Positions 54,206 to 64,000 of a stretch of DNA of 64,000 bases are shown here, piece by piece. The DNA comes from Euonymus europaeus (taxonomy: Eukaryota; Streptophyta; Magnoliopsida; Celastrales; Celastraceae), in assembly GCA_963580455.1 (NCBI GenBank), contig OY756968.1, positions 17,701,996 through 17,765,995 of the forward strand, given 5' to 3'. The notes under the pieces are model-generated. The model was not told the origin of the DNA, made no database searches, and saw nothing but the letters and a program-made list of their open reading frames with translations. Made by a program: the position numbers and the translations under genes. How positions within the stretch are numbered: the stretch's first letter is position 1; every line of letters starts with the position of its first letter.

Positions 54206-55535
54206 TGTCACACCCCTTTTCCCACACAGGTATGAATGAGCACCCATGAATCCTAGAGGTGTGACCAGCAGGGAACACTTCATTCCCCAAATAAGATTTA
54301 AACCAAACATCTACCTAATTTACTATGAATCATAAAAGAAACTACAGAAGCCCCTCATATATAGATTAATCCCAACAGACATCCCAAAATACCGTAGCAT
54401 GCAAATCAAAGTGAATAGTGGAAAATCCAAAACATAATAGGAATGGAAAATAGATACTATACAGCCACAAAACATCCACCAAAGCAACTACCGATGACAT
54501 CTCACGCATCCTCGCGTTGATCATCCACTCCAGCTAACTCACCTGCAAAACATGTGAATGAAAGGGATGAGTCACAAAGCTCAGTAGGGGTATGAAAAAA
54601 GTTCGCTCATCAGAATAAATAGAATGTAGAACTTAAGAAGTGTAAATGAAATGAACAAAAACTCGAATGGTGAACTCAAATAAATCATAGATAAAGCATG
54701 AAAACCTGTAAGATATAGAAAGCATGAAAGAAAGCATGAAAGAAATCATGAAGTGATACACTGAAACAAATCTAGGATCTCTAAACAGTCAATCCATCAT
54801 AAACATCATCCGAACACTCAATCGATATGGTAGACACCGAGTAGGCTCCACCACTACCATACTCAAGTACAACTCTCAAATCAGAACTCAATCATAATCC
54901 AACTTAAATCCTTACAACATCAGTGAATCCTCATCTAAACCCCGTAGAATGTCTCTCAGTCCAGGTACTCACCCAGATTGGATGAGGATTAAGCCTATAT
55001 CAAGTACTCGATAGTATCGCCTACAACAAAGAGTGTCCCTTAGGATATACTCCACTTCAATCTGGTCTCCATATATGTACCTGATTCGAAAAATCAACAA
55101 ATCATCTGGTAGGCTGGGTTGCCTGATGTGGGTCCCACACACTACAAATCATTCACCAATAATCTCATAGTATCATCACAGAAGATCACCAGAGTACAGT
55201 CTTATCCGGACTTTCAAAGAGACCACACAAACAAGAAATGAACCTCACCTCTGGGTGTGGGCCCACAGAAGACATGGTGCACGAGAGTGCAACTAGTCAC
55301 ACAAACACAGTCAATAATAGCATAAAATAATAATACAGTTGTGATTGCAAAAATAAAGAGGATAAGAGTGCAAACAGAGAAATCCCGAATTTGACATAAA
55401 TAGACAAGTAAGAGCCCGACGAATACGGAACCCCAAAAAATAAATAGTGCAGAACCCTACCAGAAATGCCAACTAACGCTTTCCCGTATGCCTCCTCAGC
55501 TATTCCAAATAAAATACGAAAACATAAACCTGAAT

Positions 55536-55633
55536 GGTCAAACCTGATCAAACTTAGTCAAACTAGTCAAACATGGTCAAAACCTGGTCCAACTTGGTCA
55601 GCCCAGTCAAACTCAGCTCAAACCTGGGTCAAC
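55536..55633 (-). repeat. array of TTGAC(C/T) W-box-like motifs in the solo LTR
   Basis: On the + strand, GGTCAA or AGTCAA occurs six times in about 100 bp, embedded in a degenerate TGGTCAAAC-type minisatellite. In the LTR's sense direction each is TTGACC or TTGACT, the core bound by WRKY transcription factors in plants. Whether they act as such here is inference. Confidence 0.7.
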
Positions 55634-55923
55634 TTGGTTAAACCCGATCAACAGTGACCTAACACTGAGTTGTCAAAATTGTCGATATCAAAAGAAAGAT
55701 CACAGAAAATGCAACCCAACAGTACCCGGCTTGTCCCGTAACTCCTCCAAAATCTAGCTCGAAAGTCAACAGAAAAATGCAACCTTCTACGGCTTATTCC
55801 GCCGCCCACAGTGCACCTTTGCCGACGATAGCACTTGGGTTTTGCTCCTCTTTCTACAAGCTTTGATTTGACACCTTACTTGCCTCTAACGGTGGAGAAA
55901 TGAGCAAGATCCATTTCACCCAA

Positions 55924-55946
55924 TCTCTCTCTCTCTCTCTCTCTCT
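55924..55946. repeat. (CT)n microsatellite
   Basis: About eleven CT units in the solo LTR (GA on its sense strand). Confidence 0.95.
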
Positions 55947-57008
55947 TGCGCGTGGGGAAAATGATGAACCAAAAAAATATTGGTTTATCCCCTAGATTTT
56001 GGGAAATTATTATTTTGCCCTTGCTTTTCAAGTAAAATCCTTCAAGTTTCTAAATTCATAACAACTCCAATCCAAATCCGATTCAAGTGATTCTTATGCC
56101 AATATTCTCTTAAAAACATGTACACAAAGATAGAAATAAACATCTACACCATACGAGACCTTGGCTTAGTTCAACGGACATTCTGAAAAAACATTGAAAA
56201 CCTTAAACAATGCCCCAACACCACTATATGGTGCACAGACACAAATAGACTCCCAATTTGGCCTTGGGGGATTGTCACATTGTTTGGTGAGCCCATTCAG
56301 CCTCACGGTATTCAACATTTCAGAAAACAATACCTATGTTATCCAAGCAAAGCTAAAAATCAAAGTTTTCAATTTCTAGGGTTTTGAACCTATTTCTTCA
56401 AACCTAGTAATTTATAATCCAAACCCACTTCAGTACATCAAAAATTTTCATTCCACAAAAATCAAATCAATTGCATCAAACAAAATCAAGACGCTTTTCT
56501 TTCTCTCTCTAGAAAATCTCAAATCTTGGTTCTAAGCCTTCAAACTTGACAACCCTCCAATTTTACAAAAAAATATATAAAATACATACACAAATAAATC
56601 TAATTCAACTTATCTAAAATCCATTATCTCAAAACATAAAGATTCAAAGCCGTAACCTCTAAGACCCATAAAAACCTAACTATGGAATCCATAGAAAACT
56701 CAATTTTTCCTTAAAATCTTTATTGAATCTTGTTTTATAACTTCTCCAATGTTCAATCCAAGCTTTAATCTCTCTAGAATCACTCACTTTTTCACTCTCA
56801 CTCTCTAGTTTTCTCTCTTTGTCTCTCCAATTCCTCTATCTCGCTTAAATCCTAAAAATACACTTACTGTCGCGACATCTAAACTCAAAAAGAAAACCAA
56901 AATTTTGTGTTGCGCCCAGGTATAGGTTGGTTCATGCCTTGGCGTGTACATCTTGGCGCCCCATTATTTATTTATTTATTTGGGTAGATTTTGGTTCGGG
57001 GCATTACA

Positions 57009-59033
57009 TTGTATACTAATACACTTGCAGTGTATTCATCATGACTACATGTGAGTCAAATTTCCCTGGATGACTATATGGAAAATTGTACACTCACACA
57101 AACGTTATGAAATTGTTCATAATCTTAGTTTATTAAAAATTATTGGTTCATGTGCATTTAATGTATGAGACTTTGATTTTGTAAAGGGTGAGGTCTTTTT
57201 GGACATGCCAAAATACACCAAGTGAATTGGATTATCGCATTACATGTATGATAAATAAATAATTTTTTTAATAAAATTCACGTTCAATCATGGATTGATA
57301 CCCTCTTAAGAATACTTATAGGATTTGAGATTGTGTGAAAACCCTGTAGGTGAATTTTAATTAATTCAACACATTCAAATAAGTTAAGTGATAAACTTAA
57401 GGAATATTTAAAGATGTCAATTAAAATTATATGTCAGTGACATATTTAATTGATGGGTATTTGTAACTTTACGTGAGAATTTAAATGAACAATTATAACA
57501 AAAGGATCAGATCTAATTTGAGATAAAATGGGGAGTGAAATTATAATATTATAGTGAATACATTATAACTTATAAATTTTAATTATGCTCAGAAAGCTTA
57601 TGTTTTATTTCTTGTTGTTGGTCCCCACTTTAACCCATGAAAGTGCAAATCAAAGTGAATCAGGAAACCTAACTAACGTTGAAGAGTCCTAACTAGAGAA
57701 GAGTTATCGGCTGGCCAAACTAGATGGAAAAACCTAGGTTGGCCAAATAATTGGGATGATAATTTGTATATTTTTGTGGAGTTTGGAAGAAGAAAACTTG
57801 AGTTTTAATACCTAAAAGCCACATTTTAGGTTTGAGTTGCCAAAATTCATGTTAACGAGCCAATGCACAATCTAACACTTTGATATAGTCATTTTAGGTG
57901 TTTTGTACTGGTTGAAGTTGGTTTGGTAGCTTAGAGATTGAAAATCCAAGTTTTGGTCATAATGGTTGAAAATGAGGAAATGATATCACTTAAGCTTTTG
58001 GGTTTCAATGTGTCAAATTTGGTTATATCAATCTAAAAATGATTTTCACACTTGTTTGAGTATGTTTCAGTTATTTATGACTTGTTTGAATGAGTTTTGT
58101 AGGCTCCGGATCAATCGAGATCGTTTTGGAAAGAAAGAAGCATTAAGGAGCTGGAAAATGGAGTTTATTGTCAACCGTCCAGACACATATCAAAAGGCAT
58201 CTAGATAGATCAAGCGAAGAGGCCGACAAAAGAGGAAAATAGGCTACCATCCGGACAGCCAACCTTGTCGTCCGAACAGCCAAAGAGGAAACTTCGGCAA
58301 AAACGTTTCTCCAGCTCTCCCGTCCGGACGCCATCAATTTTCATCCGACAGCACCCTGATAACAGCTTTTTTGCGCAACTTTTAATGAGTATTTCAGGAA
58401 AATCAATATAATTAACCAATGGGACTCATTAGTAACGGGTTAGAATGGTCGTTTAACAAGCGTATTAGGGTTTTAGGGGTCTTGAGACCCCATTTTTGTG
58501 ATAACTCTCACTTTGGCCGAAAATCACACTACACCCTAGGATTTTTGTTCTCTTGCTTTGTTCTTCATTTTGGTGCTTGAGGGGAGTTCTAAAATTATCT
58601 ACAAGAAGATTACTAGGAGTTTTGGATACCCATCCAACTAGAAGAAGAAGTTCTTCCACCTTGTAGAGCTTGAGAGCTCAAGTTGAATTAGCTTCAACCT
58701 CTATTTGTAGATTGGAAGGACATTTCGCCTCAACTCTCAATATTGGATTTGATTTTTAAAATCTCTTTACTTATTTTTATTTCATTTAGTTATCATATTT
58801 GGATTTGCAATTTATAGTTTAATCTACTTGGTTATTGTTCATTCCATTTAGCTTTCACTTGAATGATTTATGTTATGCTTAGTTGTGTCCATTTGGTTTT
58901 GATTTTCAGTAGTACGCAGTTTCCATTTCATATATTGCAATTTAGGGTTTTGTTTAATCAATCACCCCAAGAGGGAAAACCGAATCTAACCAATGATTAT
59001 TGCAATTTTGCTACCACTTGACATTGTAAATAC
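57009..59033. other. old LTR-like DNA with CGTCCGGACG motifs, no gene
   Basis: No coding evidence. Between about 58176 and 58334 four or more variants of CCGTCCGGACG appear (CCGTCCAGAC, CCATCCGGACAGCC, CGTCCGAACAGCC, CCGTCCGGACGCC), echoing the cluster in the 5484-14041 LTRs. The following 58490-59030 has LTR-like character but no definable ends; it is cut by the Athila-type LTR at about 59034. Confidence 0.5.
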
Positions 59034-60310
59034 TGATATGTGCCAAAATATACATTTGGATGTTAATTAAATATAGGCACTTATGAATAATTAAGCTTTA
59101 AAGTGATAGTTTTTGTGCATTAAATTCAAATATTATTTTGACTATCAATTTATTGTTTTAATGCAATGTTGCAGGTTTAGAAGCGAAGTTTTAGTCATGC
59201 TTACTTATGATTCAACCCAAGCCTAAGAAATTGTGAAATCCTTCATCTATAAGTAGAGTTATATCATTCATGACATCACACAAATATCACACAAGATATT
59301 TGTATTCTATGGTCCACTTGTATGATAAATATCATGATATTTGCATGATATTTGTAATATGTTTGGTCTATAAAAGGAAGGGATGTCTTTGGTAATGGGG
59401 GAATTTAAGAAAAAAGAGAAAGAAGAAATCTTTTGGTGAGAAGAACGAAGGAGGAGAAAAAAAAGGGTTGTATTCTTAGTGTGTATTTCTTAAGTTTTAT
59501 GTTTTACTTGGTTATGTATAATTAAACTTTTGTAGTTAGGGCTTAACTTTGAAACCCTAAACATGATTTCAATTTTATAAGTGTGTGGATTTCATATTTT
59601 CTTACAAGAATGATGATTTTGATTTTTCCATGATTTGTGAATTCTAATAGTTTTTGTTTCTTTGAGTAGCTAACTTTGAGACATCTTTTGAAATTAATTG
59701 TTGTAGAACATGATCCATTGCCTTGTTGAATATGTTCTTGTTTGCAACATATAATTCAGTTAAAAGGAATTATGAGAAATCAATTCTTGAATATCTAAGT
59801 ACAGACACTATGTATTAGAATTCTTGTGATGTTCATAATCTGTTTTCTCTTTTCTTGATTGTTAATTGATGCAGACACCATGCAAGATTTCAATTGAGAA
59901 TACATGTACTGAGGTAGACACCATGCACCTTACATGCACCTAAGAGAGAATCATACAACGAGAGTCTGACCATGGTCTTGTTGTGAATGTTGTCATCATA
60001 TACTTATTGAAATTTTCAATCTATCATTTCTGTTTGATTGTTTTATGGTGGATAGTGAGTCCTAGCAAGGATTTTCAGGAATTGAAACTCATTACTTCAT
60101 ATTCTTATTTTTAATATTAATGTTTTTACCTTTATTGTTGTATGTTATAACTCTTAAACCCCCCACCTTTACAAGTATGTGTAAATTATGTTCAAGTGTT
60201 AGATTGTATATTTATTAACATCACTTCTCGTGTGATTGACTTTTACTTGTTCGTTATATATTATTTGTACAGTTGTAAGATTATTTTAAATTGTTACTAA
60301 CGACATAACA
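59034..60310 (+). repeat. probable 5' LTR of the right-hand Athila-type element
   Basis: The right end ...CGACATAACA at 60310 is set by the primer site that follows. The left end is placed at TGATATGTGCCAAAATATAC (59034) by TG and by the change in sequence character; it is uncertain without the 3' LTR. CATGATATTTG-type short repeats lie at about 59290-59360. Confidence 0.6.
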
Positions 60311-60313
60311 ATT

Positions 60314-60332
60314 TTTGCGTCGTTGCCGGGGA
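60314..60332 (+). other. Athila-type primer-binding site, variant
   Basis: TTTGCGTCGTTGCCGGGGA, three bases after the LTR; compare TGGCGCCGTTGCCGGGGA at 45854. Two or three bases differ. Confidence 0.85.
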
Positions 60333-60406
60333 GTGATTCTTTAATACAGTGCCATCTAACTTTTGTTTAGTACTATTTATTATTATTATTTATATTAGCA
60401 CATTCT

Positions 60407-60792
60407 ACATGGAAGGTTTTACATTATATGTTATTAATTAATGTGGTTGGCTTAATCGCCCCATTTTATTAATGGTTGGTTCAACTACCTATTACTATAC
60501 GTTAATATTCATTAATTATTTGTATTTCTTTTTGTGTTTGGCCTTATCTGCCCCATTTTATTATTTTATTTTTTTCGTGTATACTAACTATTTATATTAG
60601 CAACTCCTACATGGAAGGTTTTACATTATTTGTTAATAATTAATGTGATTGGCTCAATTGCCCCATTTTTTTTTCTGTATACTAACTTTATATAATGTAT
60701 TCTATCTCCTTTAATTTTGTTGGTTGTGATTGGCACTGCCATCCTCCAAATTTTCTCTATATTAATTTATGTTCATGGTTAGCTTTGCCACC
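60407..60792 (+). repeat. leader repeats: 201-bp duplication and GGCT-N-GCC motifs
   Basis: CTACATGGAAGGTTTTACATTAT begins at about 60406 and again at about 60607, giving a 201-bp imperfect duplication (quoted in part). Within and beyond it, TGGTTGGCTTAATCGCC-like motifs recur at about 60444, 60473, 60537, 60645, 60727 and 60775. They lie between primer site and gag. Confidence 0.75.
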
Positions 60793-60833
60793 TAAATATC
60801 TCATTATTCTTTTTCTATTGTATAGACGCATGC

Positions 60834-62310
60834 ATGTCCCGCTCAGATTTGGAGAACTTATTGAGTGACGACATCTCGTTAAACACAAAATTAGCGGATA
60901 TTCGTTTATTTTGTCAACAACAAAAAAGAGACCGTCAAACTCTTGGGATATCACCTTTGAAATCACTAGCCACAAGTCCCAGAGTCATAGTCCAAATGGC
61001 AGAAGAACAAGAAAACATGAACGAGCCACTTAAGGATTTCTCTGTGCCTCAAGCAGCCGATCAAGCTTCATGTACTACCCCCAGACCACCGTAGACAATT
61101 TTGAATTAAAGTCAGGCATGATCCATTTATTGCCTACATTCTTGGGCCATGCTGGAGAAGATCCTCACATGCATCTTAAAGAGTTATTTGATGTATGTTG
61201 CACAATCAAAATAAGAGGTTTAACTAATGAGCAGGTCCGTGTATGATTGTTACCATTCAGTTTGAAGAAACAAGCAAAAACATGGCTTCACTCTTTACCA
61301 AGAGCTTCAATAAGAACTTGGACAAATTTGGCAAACAAGTTCTTCACGAAATTCTTTCCAGCTTAAAAGACAAACAAAATAAGGAAAGAAATAGTGAGCA
61401 TCCAACAAAATGATGGAGAAGCATTCCACAAGTATTGGGAGAGATATAAGAGGCTTTTAAGTTCTTGTCCTTATCATAATATTCAAGAATGACTTCTAAT
61501 GCAATATTTTTATGAAGACATGTTGGATTCAAATCGCAAAAATCGCGGATGCCACATCTGGTGGTGGATTGATGAATAACAATGCTGGGCAAGCAAAGGA
61601 GATGTTCGAAACCTTGTCAACTAATTCTCAACAATGGAGCTACAATAGAGCGAGAGACCCTCAGAAAAGGGTTGGAGTCTATGAAGCACAATCAAGTTCA
61701 AACATGGAAGCCCAAATTGTGAACTTGACAGACATGGTGACGCAGCTAATCGCTCCAGTCCCTCAAATGTGTGCTATTTGTAGTATAGTCGCTCCATGAC
61801 ATGAGAAGTTGTCCACAAAATGAAGTTGCAGTCTTAGATGGGCAAATAAATGCATTGAGCACCTATCCAAATAAGAATAAAAATCACATGCAAAGACCAA
61901 AGAATGATCCATTTGCTCCTACCTACAATCCAGGATGGAGGAATCATCCAAAGTTTAGGTGGAGTAATAATCAACCAATGGAACAACCTTTTGCTCAATT
62001 GCCACAACATTGTGTTCCAGTTGAGCCTCCGAAACCATCGCTTGAAGAAATGGTTACATCTATGGCGCAAAGCACTCAAGCATTTATACAAAAAATCGAT
62101 AATGCCATTTCAAATTTGGAACAACAAATGAGACAGTTAGTCACTACTTTAAATCAAAGAGAACTTGAAAAGCTTTCAGGACAAGTTGTTGTCAACCCAA
62201 AGATTAATGAACATGCGAAAGCAATCACTCTGAGGGGAGGGAAAAAAATTGGAAAAACGAGCGTGGCAGAAGAAGAGAAGAACCTGGAATCTGAAGATCT
62301 GATGGATTGA
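60834..62310 (+). pseudogene. gag: Athila-type gag, many stops
   Basis: Starts about 60834 (MSRSDLENLLSDDISLNTKL). The blocks are DFSVPQAADQASC, then after a stop at 61092 MIHLLPTFLGHAGEDPHMHL, LLPFSLKKQAKTWLHSLPRAS, NDGEAFHKYWERYKRLLSSCPYH, then NNNAGQAKEMFETLS, and a 61801-62310 frame with NDPFAPTYNPGWRNHPKF. Stops include TGA at about 61243 (where Arg is expected, CGA to TGA) and TGA at about 61491 (IQE-stop-LLMQYFY, where Trp is expected). At least two frameshifts lie around 61520 and 61800. The usual CCHC knuckle is reduced to MCAICSIVAP. Confidence 0.86.
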
Positions 62311-63178
62311 TGTTCTAGATCCAATTTCTAGTAGTAGTGCTATTCCACTCTAGAAAATCTCAAGCTTTTAGGTAAACTCTAACCTTCCCAAGTTTATTTC
62401 CTCACATGCTCCTTTTTCTAACATATTAAAGAAATTCAAGAAAGAAGATCCAATGTAAGGAATCATGGATACTTTCAAAAAGGTGTAGATTAACATTGCT
62501 CTTTTAGATGTCATCAAACAAATGCCAAAATATGCAAAGTTCCTCAAGGACTTGTGCACAAATAAGAGGAAGTTCGGGGAGTTTGAAACAATCAAGGTTT
62601 CTGAGGAAGTTTCAGCTGTTCTACAAAGCAAACTCCCTCCCAAACTAAAAGATCCGGGTAGTTTTGCTATCCCTTGTATCATTGGGGGTCACAGGTTTGA
62701 GAAAGCTCTTCTTGACTTAGGTGCATCCATCAATCTAATGCCTTTCTCTGTTTATGAATCTTTGAATGTAGGCAAACTAAAGGCAACCTCTGTGAGCATC
62801 CAATTGCCCGATAGATCAATCAAATATCCTAGGGGTATCCTTGAAGATGTCCTAGTCAAAGTTGATGGATTAATCTTGCCTATTGATTTTCTAGTCTTGG
62901 AGATGGAGCCAATCCCTATGATGGACACACACTTGACTTTAATTCTTGGTCGTCCATTCATGGCCACAGCTGGTACCAAGATTGATGTTCAAAAGTGAAC
63001 ACTACCTATGAATATGCAGGTCCAATTGTCGAGTGACGAACATGACTGTTTTCACTTAGATACGTTGGATACAATCTGTCAACAAGTGTTCAATGATAGT
63101 TGTTGTCACAATATGATGGATAAGGTTTAAATTCATAACCTTGAAAGCATAGATGATGATAAACAAGTACAAGAAGTT
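62311..63178 (+). pseudogene. Athila-type protease region
   Basis: Frame 62522-62998 has MPKYAKFLKDLCTNKRKFGE, the retropepsin-like LLDLGASINLMPFSVYESL (about 62713) and TLILGRPFMATAG. It ends in TGA at 62996-62998, where relatives continue. DLGA in place of DSGA is normal in this group. The preceding 62311-62521 is the same gene but frameshifted. Confidence 0.85.
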
Positions 63179-64000
63179 TTGGCTCATCTTAAAACCCTAA
63201 CTTATTTAGGTATGTATATTTCTACTTTTGAGCCTTTACCAATTCCTAACACCAAAATTATACCATCTATCATGCATGCACCTAAATTGGAGTTAAAGGA
63301 ACTACCAAAGCATTTGAAGTATGCATATGTGAGAGAAGAAAATAAATCATTGCATCTGATCTCAATATTGAAGAAGAAGAGAAATTGTTAAGGGTACTGA
63401 AGGAGCATAAAATGTCAATAGGATGAAGTATTGCTGATATTAAATGAAGTAGTCCCTCTAGATGTATGCCTCGAATACTACTAGAGGAAGGAACAAAACC
63501 AACAAGAGATGTTCAACGCAGGCTTAACCTAATAATGAAGGAAGTGGTGCTAAAAGAAATACTCAAATTACTAGATGTTGGCATTATTTGCCCTATCTCT
63601 GATAGCAAATGGGTTAGTCTGGTACAAGTGGTTCCTAAAAAATCTGAAGTTATAGTAGTCTATAATGAAGACAATCATTTGGTTCCCACAAGAGTTCAAA
63701 CAGGATGGCGTGTTTGCATAGACTACATAAAGCTTAATTCAGGTATTAGAAAAGATCATTTTCCATAACCTTTCATTGATCAAATGTTCAAATGTCTTGC
63801 AGGTCATAGCCATTATTGCTTTCTTGATGGATACTCAGGCTACAATCAAATTGCAATAGCACCAGAGGGTCAGGAAAAGACAACATTCACTTGTGCATAT
63901 GGTACATTCGCTTATAAACGCATGCCCTTTGGTCTTTGCAACACTCCAGATACTTTTCAAAGGTGTATGATGAGCATATTTTAAGATATGATGGAGCATA
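63179..64000 (+). pseudogene. Athila-type reverse transcriptase, 5' part
   Basis: A connection segment (LELKELPKHLKYAYV, about 63283) is followed by the RT start (63466-63768: RRLNLIMKEVVLKEILKLLDVG, VPKKSEVIVVYNEDN, WRVCIDYIKLN). A stop at 63766 follows DHFP (relatives: DHFPLPFIDQ), and RT then continues at 63784 (LAGHSHYCFLDGYSGYNQIAI, KTTFTCAYGTFAYKRMPFGLC) up to a stop at 63982. The catalytic YxDD motif would lie beyond the window end. Several reading-frame breaks also precede 63466. Confidence 0.87.

Larger units (their letters stand above)
54206..57008 (-). mobile_element. solo gypsy LTR, 2.8 kb
   Basis: Runs from TGTCACACCCCTTTTCC to GGTTCGGGGCATTACA. In its sense direction (minus) it starts TGTAATGCCCCGAACC and ends GGGGTGTGACA. 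In sense it contains the LTR marks CTACTGAGCTTTGTGACTCA and TTTTGCAGGTGAG. No internal gypsy region adjoins. The expected 5-bp duplication is absent (CATTC left, TTGTA right), and the interrupted Copia frame does not resume on the right, so the junction was probably altered by recombination or deletion. A partial relative is at 40919-41915. Confidence 0.78.
59034..64000 (+). mobile_element. Athila-type gypsy element, decayed, running off the window
   Basis: A probable 5' LTR (about 59034-60310), primer site, leader, gag, protease and the first part of RT, in order on +. Many stops and frameshifts. It is from a different subfamily than the 44516 element: the LTRs are unrelated and the coding similarity is only moderate. 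The 3' part and target duplication lie outside the window. Confidence 0.85.

Noticed and set aside
54201..57013. Target duplication CATTC/CATTG for the 2.8-kb solo LTR
   Set aside because: It would require the LTR to end in TA instead of CA and has a mismatch; the Copia frame also fails to resume on the right side.

Overview
The window is nuclear DNA from a flowering plant, most likely a eudicot. It is AT-rich and gene-poor, and it is built almost entirely from nested transposable elements. The evidence for a plant is the set of families present: a Mutator-like DNA transposon (MULE) carrying a plant-specific DUF1985/Ulp1-like gene, Ty3/gypsy chromovirus and Athila-type LTR elements, Copia and L1-type LINE debris, and an endogenous Caulimoviridae (pararetrovirus) copy. 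I found no intact host gene. The only host-like coding trace is a dynein light chain (LC8-type) exon near 23.3 kb. The species cannot be named from the sequence.

Layout. 1-3.9 kb: non-coding flank with possible MITEs. 3,893-22,159: one 18.3-kb MULE bounded by the 9-bp target duplication TAGAGGGAT and by ~120-bp terminal inverted repeats. It holds two convergent decayed genes, a DUF1985 + Ulp1-type peptidase gene (+) and a MuDR-type transposase gene (-). A chromovirus Ty3/gypsy element (5,484-14,041, target duplication CCTTA, two 2,171-bp LTRs) sits inside an exon of the first gene. 22.2-28.4 kb: host-like flank, then two AT-rich tandem arrays. 28.4-31.1 kb: a decayed LINE (-). 31.7-40.9 kb: a triple nest, in which a LINE 3' end (-) is split by a solo gypsy LTR (31,831-40,175, target duplication AGACT), which is itself split by a unit-length pararetrovirus copy (about 32,705-38,932) with an intact 1,356-codon polyprotein frame. 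40.9-41.9 kb: part of another LTR. 44.1-51.8 kb: a chromovirus pol fragment (-) split by a complete but pol-less Athila-type element (44,516-51,572). 51.8-57 kb: a Copia element cut off by a 2.8-kb solo LTR. 57-59 kb: old LTR-like DNA. 59.0 kb to the end: a decayed Athila-type element running off the window.

How the parts relate. No host pathway is visible; the genes are those of elements. The MULE pairs its transposase with a Ulp1-like passenger, as in the Kaonashi-type MULEs known in plants, but its predicted catalytic Cys is Tyr. The gypsy and Athila elements show in-frame stops, frameshifts or missing domains. The pararetrovirus main frame is the only long intact coding sequence.

Most unusual observations: (1) several unrelated LTR families each carry a cluster of GC-rich perfect palindromes or hairpins (CCGTCCGGACGG, GCGCCTAGGCGC, AACCGGGTC/GACCCGGTT) in AT-rich surroundings; (2) introns and 3' flanks of both convergent MULE genes are filled with a GTTTAGAA(T/C)-type motif that always follows the gene's own sense strand, switching orientation between the genes; (3) the pararetrovirus appears to have integrated as a linear molecule opened at its primer-binding site; (4) a gypsy element with young LTRs but a long-dead gag-pol.
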